Below are positions 8,100 to 17,720 of a DNA stretch of 37,484 nucleotides, in pieces (positions within the stretch are counted from its first letter, which is position 1; the number at the start of each line of letters is the position of its first letter). The notes under the pieces are model-generated. The model saw only the letters and a program-made list of their open reading frames with translations. It did not search any database and was not told the origin of the DNA. The translations under genes were made by a program, and so were the position numbers. Source of the DNA: a bacterium (GTDB lineage Bacteria; Planctomycetota; SZUA-567); contig QKHZ01000252.1 of assembly GCA_003249795.1 (NCBI GenBank), forward strand, positions 1 to 37,484. The letters are read 5' to 3'.

Positions 8100-9299
8100 T
8101 TAGTTATCCATTCCTGCGTTTTGTGCTTCCGGATGATAGCCGATCCGGTTTTCTTTCATGTCAAACAGTGCAACCGCTACATGGCGATGATAACGATTGA
8201 AAATCGCCAGTGCAATCCTTCTTGCGAGTTCATCGCCTAAAATGGATCTCTTTTCCGGTGAAAGCGATTGGATGATTGCCTCAACTGTTTCGCCTTCATT
8301 TTGAGTTGCATTGTCTTTGAGTCCGCAATCATGAGCACATTGCGAAACGACCGGAACGGCTGACCCCGAGTGTGCCGAGTGCGTATCCCATTCGTTGTTG
8401 ATCAGTTTCGCAAGTTTGCCCGGATGTCCTGCAACGATGATGTGTTCAAAACCGCGTCCCTCGCGCGTCGCTTCTTCGAGGGCGATGCCCCACGCGTTAC
8501 TGACTTCAGCCAGTTCGTTATCGGCAATCGGGCGGATGTTCGGGTCTTTTTCTGCAGCGCGCGCGCCGATATGACCGGGAACAAGGACAAGTCGTTTAAC
8601 TTTTTCGCCATCTGCCACGCGGATCGAGCAGCGGACGGTCTCTTCAATCGCTTCATGAGAAAATGGCCGCACGCGTCCGGTTGTGCCGAGAATCGACAGC
8701 CCGCCGACGACACCAAGGCGTGGGTTGAATGTTTTTCGCGCAAGCTCTTCGCCATTGTCGATGCCGACGGTGAGGCAGACTGTTAAGCCTGTCGCGCTGC
8801 GGACGGCGTTATAAATCATTTTTCGCGGAACAGGATTGACCGCCGGTTCACCGCATGCAATGGATAGTCCGGGTTTGGTGACGGTGCCGACACCGGAGCC
8901 TGCCAGTAAAAAACAGCGATTGCCGATTTCAACGGCATTCTTGGGCTGTGTGATCAGATGCGCCGGATTTGTCTCTCCGTTGTCAAACGCGTCAACCCGC
9001 ACGCGGACAAGGCAACCGTCAGTGATGTCGGGATCGTCGCCGGAGTCTTTGAGCACTCCCGCTTCTGCCGAAAAAATCGGATGATGTTGCATGTATGAGC
9101 CGGAATATTGCGGTGGTTGAAGCAGACGCGCGAAAACGGTTTTGACCGAAACCGAACTGCCGTCGGGAAGAATCAAGTCGACAACATAGGGGAAATACGC
9201 GTCGTTCTCCGCTGAGGCGGAGAGTAGCGTTGCCGCTGCATAAGCGGCTGCGGCTGCACACGTACCGGTTGTGATTCCCTGCCGCAGTTCTTCGCTCAA
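8100..9299 (-). CDS. cbiD: cobalt-precorrin-5B C1-methyltransferase
   Basis: A 399-residue CbiD, specific to the anaerobic pathway, which methylates C1 of cobalt-precorrin-5B with SAM. The N-terminal motif LRQGITTGTCAAAAAYAA, the DDPDITDG motif, GSGVGTVTKPGL and the long GVVGGLSILGTTGRVRPFS block identify it. It is slightly longer than the usual 350-380 residues, with extra sequence at the C-terminus. ATGA overlap (4 nt) with the preceding cbiX-cbiC stop indicates coupled translation. Together with cbiG it shows that ring contraction is oxygen-independent. Confidence 0.95.
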   Translation of the reverse strand: MSEELRQGITTGTCAAAAAYAAATLLSASAENDAYFPYVVDLILPDGSSVSVKTVFARLLQPPQYSGSYMQHHPIFSAEAGVLKDSGDDPDITDGCLVRVRVDAFDNGETNPAHLITQPKNAVEIGNRCFLLAGSGVGTVTKPGLSIACGEPAVNPVPRKMIYNAVRSATGLTVCLTVGIDNGEELARKTFNPRLGVVGGLSILGTTGRVRPFSHEAIEETVRCSIRVADGEKVKRLVLVPGHIGARAAEKDPNIRPIADNELAEVSNAWGIALEEATREGRGFEHIIVAGHPGKLAKLINNEWDTHSAHSGSAVPVVSQCAHDCGLKDNATQNEGETVEAIIQSLSPEKRSILGDELARRIALAIFNRYHRHVAVALFDMKENRIGYHPEAQNAGMDN

Positions 9300-10303
9300 A
9301 TGGAAGCCTTTCCAACGTTACGAATCAGAACTGCAAGGGCGTTGAGTGTTGCCGCCGCCGCAGGGCTTCCGCCGCGCATTGAGATATTGGTGATGTACGG
9401 GATGTCGTTGCAGGCCGCGAGTGCCGACTTGGACTCGCGCGCCCCGACAAAGCCGACCGGAAGTCCTACGACGAGTGCTGGCCGGACGCCTTCCTCTTTC
9501 CAGAGCCGCATGACCTCCCAGAGCGCGGTCGGTGCGTTGCCGATGGCAATGATGGCGCCGTTCATTTTTTCAGCCAGTGTGCGCATACTGGCGACGGCGC
9601 GGGTGGTGCCTTCCTGTTTTGCCCGCGCAGCTACGTCAGGATCGCGCATCAGGCAGATGAGTTCGGATTCGGTTTTGGTTACGCCGGAAAGAAGGATTGT
9701 GCTATCGCATATGATCGGAGCCTTGCATTTCAGCGCACGGATTCCGCAGGCGACAGCCTCCGGATGAATGCGCAACGTTTCTGCGAAACTGAAATCTGCT
9801 GTTGAGTGAATGATCCTGCGCACGATGCTGCGTGAAGGTTCTTGCCAGTCAGTATGCGCGAGCCGCTGTTCGATCATCTCGTGGCTGCGTTTTTCAATTT
9901 CATCGCCCAATTCAGGCAACTCGTCAATGAGCGCAACTTCACGTTCAATCCGTTCGACAAGAAGGTCTTCTAACCGCATGTCATTTTCAAGTCCCGGCAG
10001 AACCGTGATCCTGATCGCGAGGCGTTGCGCGCATTCTGCTGCAAGTTTCGGCAGGTCTTCGCGGACGTGGTTTCCGTTTTGTAAAAAGTACGGAAGCAGC
10101 AAGATTTCCTGCACGCCGTCAGCGGCGATCGTAACGATCGCGTCAGTGACTGCAGGACTGCCAAATGACAAAAACGCGGCTTCGACTCGTGTTGCCGGAA
10201 AAATACGGGAACGCACCTGCACGACGAGTTTGGCCGCATTGGCGTTTGCCTCCTCTTCCCGGCTTCCGTGGATAACGACAATCACGGCGCGTTGTTCAGC
10301 CAT
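9296..10303 (-). CDS. CbiX sirohydrochlorin cobaltochelatase fused to CbiC precorrin-8X methylmutase
   Basis: A 335-residue two-domain enzyme. Residues 1-125 are a short CbiX: the metal-site motifs V-x-IH12GSREEEAN and LLPYFLQNGNH79VREDLP are intact, so it should insert Co2+ into sirohydrochlorin in the cytoplasm. Residues about 130-335 are CbiC/CobH, which moves the C11 methyl to C12 to give cobyrinate. The RRIIH166STADF motif carries the family's catalytic histidine, followed by GIRALKCKAPIICDSTIL and VGLPVGFVGA. One enzyme thus acts near the first and the last steps of ring synthesis. The start at 10303 is supported by AAGGAAGG 8-9 nt upstream; a longer frame to 10402 runs into cbiA and is rejected. 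It follows cbiA by 35 nt and overlaps cbiD by 4 nt. Confidence 0.92.
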   Translation of the reverse strand: MAEQRAVIVVIHGSREEEANANAAKLVVQVRSRIFPATRVEAAFLSFGSPAVTDAIVTIAADGVQEILLLPYFLQNGNHVREDLPKLAAECAQRLAIRITVLPGLENDMRLEDLLVERIEREVALIDELPELGDEIEKRSHEMIEQRLAHTDWQEPSRSIVRRIIHSTADFSFAETLRIHPEAVACGIRALKCKAPIICDSTILLSGVTKTESELICLMRDPDVAARAKQEGTTRAVASMRTLAEKMNGAIIAIGNAPTALWEVMRLWKEEGVRPALVVGLPVGFVGARESKSALAACNDIPYITNISMRGGSPAAAATLNALAVLIRNVGKASI

Positions 10304-10338
10304 TTTTCGAGTCCTTCCTTTTATTGATCGATAGCAGT

Positions 10339-11769
10339 TTATCTGTCTGCAGCGGCGCACCATCGGACGAAGGCGGCGGTGCTTTCGGGGTGTGCCGCCC
10401 AATGAAGGTGTACGTATCCGGCCAGAATGTTTTCTGAAAAATAACCTTCCGGTGTTGGTTCACTTTGTCTGCGGTAATTCACGTCATAAATCGTTTGCCA
10501 CGGCGGGCTGCTAAGCCAGTGTGAAATCTCAGAGTAATGAAATTCATGTCCGCGCAATGTTGTGCCAGCGTTTCCCCAGGGTCCCGGTGCGCACAAATGC
10601 ACTTCTGCAAAGCCAAGTCGTTTTCGTTTTTCGCACATCGCAATCGCAACGGGAATCACCCCGCACATTTCATGCCGGTTGGCGTCGCTGTCAATGACGT
10701 GATCGGCAAGGTACATGAATCCGCCGCATTCAGCGTAGATGCGTTTGCCGCTTGCCGCAAATAAGTGGATTTGAGTGCGGATGGCTTTGTTTTCGGATAG
10801 TTGTTTTGCAAAAACCTCCGGATAGCCGCCGCCGAAGTAGATCGCATCGAGTCTGTCTGGCAGTTCACTGTCATGCAATGGCGAAAATTCGACTAACTCC
10901 GCTCCCGCATTTTTCAACGCACGTAAGTTGTCAGGATAATAAAACTGAAACGCCTCGTCTTTTGCGATGCCAATTCTCGCGATCATCTTTGTTGCTGTGG
11001 TTTTCAATGAGGCAAAATCTGAAGGCTCGTCGCGCACGGTCAATTTTTGTAATAATGAAAAATCAATTGCCTGCTCACATGCGTCGGCCATTGCATTCAG
11101 AATTGTTTCAAGATCTCCCGCTTCCGTTGCCTGGACAAGGCCGAGGTGGCGGCTGGCGAGTGTCGGAAACGCGCCCCGCTTGATCGCGCCGATAAGCGGC
11201 GGAAGACCGGCGCTTTCGAGTGCATCGCGGACAAGTTCGGCGTGGCGGTCTGAGCCGAGGCGGTTTGCAATAACTCCGCATACGCGGACATCCGGTTCCA
11301 GTTCGCAAAAGCCTTTGACGACTGCCGCAACGCTGCGTCCCATTGATGATGCATCAACGACCAGCACGACCGGCAGGTTCAAAGCGATTGCCATCTCCGC
11401 GGTGCTTCCTGCCAGACTGTCAGCGTCTGCACCATCGTAAAGCCCCATGACTCCTTCGACAATTGCTGTATCGGCAGCTTCAGTCTGTGCAGCAAAGGAT
11501 TGATGGCAATAGGGCAGTCCCATCATCCAGCCATCAAGGTTGAATGTCGTTCGACCTGCCGCTTGTGTCAGAAATGCCGGATCGATATAGTCGGGGCCCA
11601 CCTTGAACGGTTGTACGGTTTTACCCATGTGTGAAAATGCACGGCATAGGCCGAGCGTGACGCTGGTTTTTCCTGTACCGCTGCAGGTGCCGCCGATCAC
11701 AAACGCCTGTCGGGCATGTGTCGTTTCGGGCATCGCCTGCGGTGTTGTTTCCGGTTGGTGGTCTGTCAC
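10339..11769 (-). CDS. cbiA: cobyrinic acid a,c-diamide synthase
   Basis: A 476-residue ATP- and glutamine-dependent amidase that forms the a- and c-carboxamides of cobyrinate. The N-terminal P-loop (VIGGTCSGTGKTSVTLGL, about 24-41) and the VEGVMGLYDGAD motif are typical. The C-terminal glutamine amidotransferase-type domain contains YAECGGFMYL with the nucleophilic Cys, and the late HEFHYSE and HLHWAAHPE motifs. Length is normal. The start is GTG with AGGA at good spacing, just 2 nt after the cbiB stop; the ATG 12 codons on is a weaker choice. Confidence 0.94.
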   Translation of the reverse strand: MTDHQPETTPQAMPETTHARQAFVIGGTCSGTGKTSVTLGLCRAFSHMGKTVQPFKVGPDYIDPAFLTQAAGRTTFNLDGWMMGLPYCHQSFAAQTEAADTAIVEGVMGLYDGADADSLAGSTAEMAIALNLPVVLVVDASSMGRSVAAVVKGFCELEPDVRVCGVIANRLGSDRHAELVRDALESAGLPPLIGAIKRGAFPTLASRHLGLVQATEAGDLETILNAMADACEQAIDFSLLQKLTVRDEPSDFASLKTTATKMIARIGIAKDEAFQFYYPDNLRALKNAGAELVEFSPLHDSELPDRLDAIYFGGGYPEVFAKQLSENKAIRTQIHLFAASGKRIYAECGGFMYLADHVIDSDANRHEMCGVIPVAIAMCEKRKRLGFAEVHLCAPGPWGNAGTTLRGHEFHYSEISHWLSSPPWQTIYDVNYRRQSEPTPEGYFSENILAGYVHLHWAAHPESTAAFVRWCAAADR

Positions 11770-11771
11770 GT

Positions 11772-12812
11772 TTATGATCCTGCCTGTTCACTGTTAACTA
11801 GAGACAGGATAACGCAAAAAACATCCGGTGCATACAGAATAATCGCAGAGCCTGCAAGCATCAGCAGCGTAAAAACGATCGATGCGATGCGGATTACTCT
11901 GGTCGCTTCACGCAGGAGTGGCGTTTGAAGTAGTCTTGCGCCGTTACCAATGGTTGGATAATCGGCCCACTTTCCCGCGTAGCGCGTCGGCCCGCCAAGG
12001 GTGACGTCAAGAAGCCCGGCCAGAGCTGCTTCTCCCCAGCCTGAGTTCGGACTGCTGTGGTGGCCATGATCAATCAGCGTGATGCGCCAGACCCGCATCG
12101 GGCTTGTGTGCATGCAGAGTGCCGTCAGCATCATCGCCAGCGTTGTCAGTCGCGCGGGAATGAAGTGCACACAGTCATCGAGTCTTGCTGCGCACCATCC
12201 AAAGTGCAGATAGCGTTCGTTTTTATATCCGTACGTCGCGTCCAGCGTATTGATAACGCGTAGTGCAATCGCCAGCGTCGCCGCTCCTGTTGGCCCGCCG
12301 ATCCACCAGCCGATCACCGCCCAGAATAATGCGCTGATGACGCCGTCGATCAGGTTTTCTCCCGCGCTTTCAAGTCCTGCGCGGACAATGCCGTCTTCCT
12401 CTAATACTTCCGTGTCACGTCCGACAATCATACTGACAGCTTTGCGACCATCCTCGACTCCGCCTGACTCAAGCGCTTCCGCGACCCGCCTGACGTGGCT
12501 GGCCAGATCGTTTATTGCAATTGTAAAATAGATCCAGATCCCGGAGACCAGCAGGCCGAACCACGGGGAAATTTTCAGCGCACCGGTTGTGCTGAGTCCT
12601 GCCAGTGTACACCAGACCGCGATGTTGAGGAAGACACTGATAATGCCCGCCAGCTTTTGATTGGAGATGATCGCACGCGTGATTTTTTCAAACGGGATAG
12701 CGCACAGCCCGATTCCGCGGACAGGATGCGGCAGCCACCGGGGGTCGCCGAAAATGGCGTCAAACCCAAGCGCCAGAATAAGCAGAATCGTCAGGCCTAG
12801 AATCCCATCCAC
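11772..12812 (-). CDS. cbiB: adenosylcobinamide-phosphate synthase
   Basis: A 346-residue integral membrane protein of the CbiB/CobD(Pseudomonas) family, which joins aminopropanol (phosphate) to adenosylcobyric acid. Family marks: GFDAIFGDPRWLPHPVRGIG at the N-terminus, SMIVGRDTE, ENLIDGVISALFWAVIGW, and NSGWGEAALAGLLDVTLGGP. About five membrane segments are visible. Start is GTG with AAGGA upstream, overlapping the end of the cobD-cbiP fusion by 16 nt. It sits next to the gene supplying its aminopropanol substrate. Confidence 0.94.
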   Translation of the reverse strand: MDGILGLTILLILALGFDAIFGDPRWLPHPVRGIGLCAIPFEKITRAIISNQKLAGIISVFLNIAVWCTLAGLSTTGALKISPWFGLLVSGIWIYFTIAINDLASHVRRVAEALESGGVEDGRKAVSMIVGRDTEVLEEDGIVRAGLESAGENLIDGVISALFWAVIGWWIGGPTGAATLAIALRVINTLDATYGYKNERYLHFGWCAARLDDCVHFIPARLTTLAMMLTALCMHTSPMRVWRITLIDHGHHSSPNSGWGEAALAGLLDVTLGGPTRYAGKWADYPTIGNGARLLQTPLLREATRVIRIASIVFTLLMLAGSAIILYAPDVFCVILSLVNSEQAGS

Positions 12813-15460
12813 TCGCGGATCCTTTTCATGTCGACATTCTCGCGGACAATCTGCGCCAACTTATTGAGTGCAGCATCGATATCGTAATGCGCCTGAACCG
12901 ACTGTAGCGGTTGCAGCCCTTTGCGCATTCGTGCGCGGTCGAGCCACCAGCGGCGGAATTCGTCGGCGTCGAAAATGCCGTGCAGGTATGTCCCCCACAC
13001 AGGGCGGGTTGTCAGTTCAAAGCCGATCGCTTCGCCGTCATTTCTGGTCAGGATCGGTTCGACGTCTCCGGTTGCCACGGTGCGCCCGTGGTGGATTTCA
13101 TAACCGCGGACGGTTTTGCCCGAAGTCTTGTGCGTGCCTTCGGTCTGAAGCAGGACTTTGTCCAACTCCAGTGTCGTCGTCAGCGGCAGGATGCCGAGGG
13201 CGGGGCACTGGCCGCGTGCGGATTCGAGTTTGTGCGGGTCGGCGACGGTGGTTCCCAGCATCTGCAGCCCGCCACAGACGCCGACGATCTCGGCTGTGCA
13301 CGCATCGGACGTCAGCCACTTGGCAAAGCCGGAGGACTCCAGCCACGCGTAATCATCGAGTACGTTTTTACTACCCGGAAGGATTACGATATCGGCGCCC
13401 TTTGCCTGCTCTGGCGAACGGACTGTTTTCAGTGTCACATCCGGTTCGGTGATCAGTGGGTCGAAGTCGCTGAAGTTGGAGATATGAGGAAGCTCCACCA
13501 GCGCGATCGTTAGCGCATCCTCGCGTGTACTCAGTCTTGTTGACTTCTGTCCTGACTTGAACGAGACCGAGTCTTCATCAGGGACGCCGAGATCTTTCAG
13601 GTACGGGATCACTCCGACAACGGGACGGCTAGTGTAATTTTCAACATATTCATGTGCAGGCGCAAGCAGCGACGCGTCGCCGCGAAACAGGTTTACCAGA
13701 TAGCCGCGGATCAGTTTGCGCTCCCAGCTTTCGAGCACGTCCATCGTTCCGATCAGCGATGCGTAGACGCCGCCGCGGTCGATGTCACCGATCAGCAGCA
13801 CCGGACTGTTTGCATATTCGGCCATACGCATGTTGACGATGTCGTGCGACTTGAGGTTGACTTCCCCCGGGCTTCCCGCGCCTTCAAGGACGACAATGTC
13901 ATACTCTGCGGCAAGGTCATCGAACGCGGTTCGTGCGGCGGCGGCGGCCTGCGGTTTGTAGGCGTGGTATTCTTTGACGCGCATGTTGCCAACCGGATGG
14001 CCGTTGACGATTACTTGGGAACCGACGTCACTCGATGGCTTCAGCAGGATCGGATTCATGCGCACGTCAGGATCAAGCCTGCACGCCTGCGCCTGCACGA
14101 CCTGTGCGCGTCCCATCTCGCCGCCGTCGCGGGTGACAAACGAGTTCAGCGCCATGTTCTGCGCTTTAAACGGCGCGACACGGTAACCGTCTTGCAGAAA
14201 GATCCGGCAGAAGGCGGCTGCTAATACGCTTTTACCCACGTTTGATCCGGTGCCTTGCAGCATCAGCGTCTTGGCCCGACGGTTCTGGATTTTTGCATTC
14301 TTGACGGTGACTGGGATCTGCGCTGCCTCAGAGGCGGGAAAACAGGAGATGCCGATTACGCGGAGTGCATCCACCAGTTTTTTCTGCTCATGCGCAGGGC
14401 GAACGGCAAAGCGCAGATACCGGTTGCTAAGCCCTGTGTAGTTGTCGCATGCGCGCACGGCGATTCCGTCGCCGAGTAGAAGCGTATCGACAATTTCTTT
14501 TGCCACCGGCCAAGGCGCGTCAAAACGACACAATACATAGTTGGCTTTTGCTGGATAAACCGTTACGCCATCAAGTTTGCCTAATTCATTACACAGATCT
14601 GCACGTAGTTCATTTGTCATGCAGATTGTTTGATCGGCGTAGTTTTTGTCTGACAATGCGCGGATTCCCACCGCCTGCGCAAGCGTGTTGACGTTCCACG
14701 GCGGAATCGCTTGCCGGATTTTGCTTGCGACTTCAACCGATGCGGCGATACAACCAAGACGGAAACCGGCAATGGCATAAAACTTTGTCAGCGAGCGCGA
14801 GACAATTGCGTTTGCCGGAACAGTCGGCAGGATCGACACCTCAGGGCAGAAGTCGGCAAAGGCTTCGTCAATCACAAACCACGTTTCTGCGTGTTGCATG
14901 ATAAAGGAACGCAGGACTTCTGGCGCGGTCGCTGATGAGGTTGGATTGTTGGGCTGTCCGAAAAACACGAGATCGCCCGGCTTGATCTTCTGGGCAAGGT
15001 CTGCCAGATCCGGCAGAAAGCCCCGGCTCTCATCCAGAAAAAAAGTATCGACTGCAACGCCCGCGGCTTCACACGCGCGAGCGTAGTCGATGTAACCGGG
15101 CCCCGGAACCCATGCGCGGTTGACATCCAGCGCACGCGGGATCGCGTAGAGCAGTTCGGACGATCCGTTACCGGCGACGATCTGGTCGGCCGACAGCCGG
15201 TGCGCGTCGGCAAAGGCCTGGCGGAATTCATCGGCATACGGGTCGGGATAGGCTTCGGCTTCCTCCAGTGTGCGGTTGACAACCATGCGCAACCATGCGG
15301 GAGATCCCAGCGGGTTCAGGTTTGCACTGAAGTCGAGAATGTCACTGACCGGTCGTCCTGCACGTTTAGCCAGCTGCCGGAGATTACCGCCATGTCCGCC
15401 CGAGCCAAGGGCGTGTTTCTTGTCGTTGGTGATTTGATTTGCTTGCGTTTGCGCCGCCAT
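12797..15460 (-). CDS. CobD threonine-phosphate decarboxylase fused to CbiP adenosylcobyric acid synthase
   Basis: An 887-residue bifunctional protein. Residues about 18-375 are a PLP-dependent class I/II aminotransferase-fold domain like CobD: GGHGGN near the start, FSANLNPLG, NNPTS, and the PLP lysine K226 in SLTKFYAIAGFRLG. This domain makes (R)-1-aminopropan-2-ol phosphate. Residues about 398-887 are CbiP/CobQ, which amidates carboxylates b, d, e and g: P-loop LQGTGSNVGKS (401-411), APFKAQNMALNS, the GATase motif GVCGGLQMLG with the catalytic Cys, and WGTYLHGIFD with the catalytic His. A 20-residue basic linker joins them. I chose the ATG at 15460 (GGGG upstream); the ATG at 15496 has no site. 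The gene precedes cbiB, whose two substrates both come from this protein. Confidence 0.93.
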   Translation of the reverse strand: MAAQTQANQITNDKKHALGSGGHGGNLRQLAKRAGRPVSDILDFSANLNPLGSPAWLRMVVNRTLEEAEAYPDPYADEFRQAFADAHRLSADQIVAGNGSSELLYAIPRALDVNRAWVPGPGYIDYARACEAAGVAVDTFFLDESRGFLPDLADLAQKIKPGDLVFFGQPNNPTSSATAPEVLRSFIMQHAETWFVIDEAFADFCPEVSILPTVPANAIVSRSLTKFYAIAGFRLGCIAASVEVASKIRQAIPPWNVNTLAQAVGIRALSDKNYADQTICMTNELRADLCNELGKLDGVTVYPAKANYVLCRFDAPWPVAKEIVDTLLLGDGIAVRACDNYTGLSNRYLRFAVRPAHEQKKLVDALRVIGISCFPASEAAQIPVTVKNAKIQNRRAKTLMLQGTGSNVGKSVLAAAFCRIFLQDGYRVAPFKAQNMALNSFVTRDGGEMGRAQVVQAQACRLDPDVRMNPILLKPSSDVGSQVIVNGHPVGNMRVKEYHAYKPQAAAAARTAFDDLAAEYDIVVLEGAGSPGEVNLKSHDIVNMRMAEYANSPVLLIGDIDRGGVYASLIGTMDVLESWERKLIRGYLVNLFRGDASLLAPAHEYVENYTSRPVVGVIPYLKDLGVPDEDSVSFKSGQKSTRLSTREDALTIALVELPHISNFSDFDPLITEPDVTLKTVRSPEQAKGADIVILPGSKNVLDDYAWLESSGFAKWLTSDACTAEIVGVCGGLQMLGTTVADPHKLESARGQCPALGILPLTTTLELDKVLLQTEGTHKTSGKTVRGYEIHHGRTVATGDVEPILTRNDGEAIGFELTTRPVWGTYLHGIFDADEFRRWWLDRARMRKGLQPLQSVQAHYDIDAALNKLAQIVRENVDMKRIREWMGF

Positions 15461-15501
15461 TCTATACCCCAGATCGATTAAACATAATGTTGGCATCTAT
15501 T

Positions 15502-16323
15502 TCATGTTTTGACTGAATTATTTTTCGTGCCTGTTGTTCCGCGTTCATCCCAACCACGTCGTCCGGTCCGGATGAGAACGGTAGCCATGTAGCCGGGTTG
15601 TTCGTCGCCGAGTTGCGTCGCGTCCTGCCAGATCACTTCGCGCCCTTCCTGTTCGATATAGAACGCGAACTTTGCAGAGCGCAGCAGTCCTTTTTCGCTT
15701 AGTAATTTCTTTAATGCGCCGACTTGTTTGCCTGCCTTGTAGAGCGCGAGGGCTTCGGCCGTGTTTAATGCTTTAGCGACTTCGTCGAGGTTTGTCGCAG
15801 TCATGATCAGGAACCGGTCTTCCTGCAGGCACAGGATTTCTCCGCAACGGCTGGCGGCGGCCTGAAACGCGCTGATTCCGGGGACGATATGGACTTTTTC
15901 TTTCGGCATCCGACTTTCCAGACCTTCAAGCAGGTACGCGCTTGTGCTGTAGATCATCGGGTCGCCCAGCGTGATCTGCACGACCGATTTGTCTTGAGCG
16001 CACCACTGTTTTGTCTTTTCGGCGATCTCTGCCCAGCAGGCGAGGGTCGCGGCTGTATCGCGCTTCATCGGATAGATGTGTTCGATGATTTCCTGCGCAC
16101 TCGTTACGTATGGCCGGACTGCATCAAGGGCGAGGCTGTCATTCGCTTTTTCCGAGCGCGGTGCGATGACAAAGTCTGCCGTCTGGATCAGGCGGACTGC
16201 GCGAATTGTAAGCAGATCCGGAGAGCCGGGACCGATGCCGAGGGCGTAGAAATGCCCCTTCTGCGCAGTTAGCGGCGCGGCACGTTCAGGGAACTCAATT
16301 GGCGTGGCGCAATCTGTTTTCAT
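15502..16323 (-). CDS. cbiL: cobalt-precorrin-2 C20-methyltransferase
   Basis: A 273-residue SAM-dependent methylase of the CbiL/CobI family that methylates C20 of cobalt-factor II/precorrin-2. Motifs: FYALGIGPGSPDLLTIRAV, FVIAPRSE, LGDPMIYSTSAYL, and HIVPGISAFQAAASRC, all typical of CbiL. The first about 20 residues are outside the fold and the last about 15 are polar. It lies 63 nt after hemL and 41 nt before the cobD-cbiP fusion. The ribosome site is weak (GAG). Confidence 0.93.
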   Translation of the reverse strand: MKTDCATPIEFPERAAPLTAQKGHFYALGIGPGSPDLLTIRAVRLIQTADFVIAPRSEKANDSLALDAVRPYVTSAQEIIEHIYPMKRDTAATLACWAEIAEKTKQWCAQDKSVVQITLGDPMIYSTSAYLLEGLESRMPKEKVHIVPGISAFQAAASRCGEILCLQEDRFLIMTATNLDEVAKALNTAEALALYKAGKQVGALKKLLSEKGLLRSAKFAFYIEQEGREVIWQDATQLGDEQPGYMATVLIRTGRRGWDERGTTGTKNNSVKT

Positions 16324-16386
16324 TATTTCTCATTTCTATTTGGTTAAACGCTTTGGGTTCTCTAAAAAGCATGCTCTCGTTTTTGT

Positions 16387-17679
16387 TTATGCAATGGATT
16401 TGAATGCGTTTTTCTGAGCGTCCAGTGTTTTCTGGATATCGTCTTCCGTATGGGCCGCGCTGACGAACATCGCTTCAAACGCGGACGGCGCAAGATATAC
16501 ACCCGCTTGCAGCATTGCCGCATGATACCGGCCATACAGTTTCGCATCGGCTTTCATCACCTCTGCGTATGACGTGACGGATTCTATTCCGAAGAACAAG
16601 GTCATCATTGATGCAATCTGATTCAGCGCTGCCGGAATCCCTGCGTCGTTCAAATTCTGTTTGGTGCCGTCTGAGAGCATCTGTGCAAGACGCTGCATTT
16701 TCGGGTACGGGTTTTCATTTTCCAGAATTGAGAGAGTCGCAATACCGGCTGCGCACGCGACAGGGTTGCCGCTGAGAGTGCCGGCCTGATAGACAGGTCC
16801 GGTCGGCGCGATCTGTTGCATCAAGTCTTTGCGTCCGCCATACGCGCCGATCGGCATGCCGCCGCCGATGATTTTGCCCAGAACCGTCAGGTCTGCAGTG
16901 ACGCCGAACGCAACACGTGCGCCGCCCAAACCGAGGCGGAATCCGGTAATGACTTCATCGAAAACCAGTAGCGCACCGTATTGGTCGCACAGCTTTCGCA
17001 GTCCCTGTAAAAATCCTTCGTTTGGCAGAACCACGCCCATGTTCGCCGCTACCGGTTCGACGATTACGCACGCGACATTGTTCTCCTGTGTTTTGAAACA
17101 CGCTTCGACTGAGGCGAGATCGTTATAGGTCGCCGTCAGCGTGTCTTTGGCTGCGCCTTCTGTGACGCCGGGGCTGCTGGGTGTGCCGAAGGTCAGCGCA
17201 CCGCTTCCGGCTGCGATTAAAAATGAATCGGCGTGTCCGTGATAGCATCCTTCAAATTTGATGATGGCGCTGCGTCCAGTTGCGGCACGCGCAAGCCGGA
17301 CGGCAGACATCGCAGCTTCTGTGCCGGAGTTGACAAGGCGCAGCATCTGCATGTGCGGCATATGCTTTTGAATGAGTTCGGCAAGCGTAATCTCATAGCG
17401 GTGGCAGGCGCCGTAGCTGAGTCCTTTTACCGCCGCTTGTTGCACTGCATCGACAACGGCAGGATGGGCATGTCCCAAAATCAGTGGCCCCCAGCTGCAG
17501 ACGTAATCGATCCAGCGATTGCCTTCAACATCGGTCATGGTCGACCCGTTTGCATGGTCGATAAAGCGCGGGCTTCCGCCGACAGAGCCGAATGCGCGAA
17601 CGGGGGAGTTGACTCCTCCCGGCATTAGGGTGCAGGCTGTTTTGTAAAGTTGGCCGTTATCTGTTGCCGCATTGCTCAT
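16387..17679 (-). CDS. hemL: glutamate-1-semialdehyde 2,1-aminomutase
   Basis: A 430-residue PLP enzyme that turns glutamate-1-semialdehyde into 5-aminolevulinate, the second C5-pathway step. Family signatures are complete: GGVNSPVRAF at the start, NSGTEAAMSAVRLARAATGR, YHGHADSFL, VFDEVITGFR, and the PLP lysine in LGKIIGGGMPIGAYGG. Length is normal. The ATG has AAGGAA upstream. It lies just after an intrinsic terminator and opens the second half of the cobalamin operon. With hemA at the head of the operon it gives the pathway its own supply of 5-aminolevulinate. Confidence 0.95.
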   Translation of the reverse strand: MSNAATDNGQLYKTACTLMPGGVNSPVRAFGSVGGSPRFIDHANGSTMTDVEGNRWIDYVCSWGPLILGHAHPAVVDAVQQAAVKGLSYGACHRYEITLAELIQKHMPHMQMLRLVNSGTEAAMSAVRLARAATGRSAIIKFEGCYHGHADSFLIAAGSGALTFGTPSSPGVTEGAAKDTLTATYNDLASVEACFKTQENNVACVIVEPVAANMGVVLPNEGFLQGLRKLCDQYGALLVFDEVITGFRLGLGGARVAFGVTADLTVLGKIIGGGMPIGAYGGRKDLMQQIAPTGPVYQAGTLSGNPVACAAGIATLSILENENPYPKMQRLAQMLSDGTKQNLNDAGIPAALNQIASMMTLFFGIESVTSYAEVMKADAKLYGRYHAAMLQAGVYLAPSAFEAMFVSAAHTEDDIQKTLDAQKNAFKSIA

Positions 17680-17720
17680 CGCGTCGTTTCCTTCTCGTTC
17701 CTGAATCGTTTTGTTTAATC

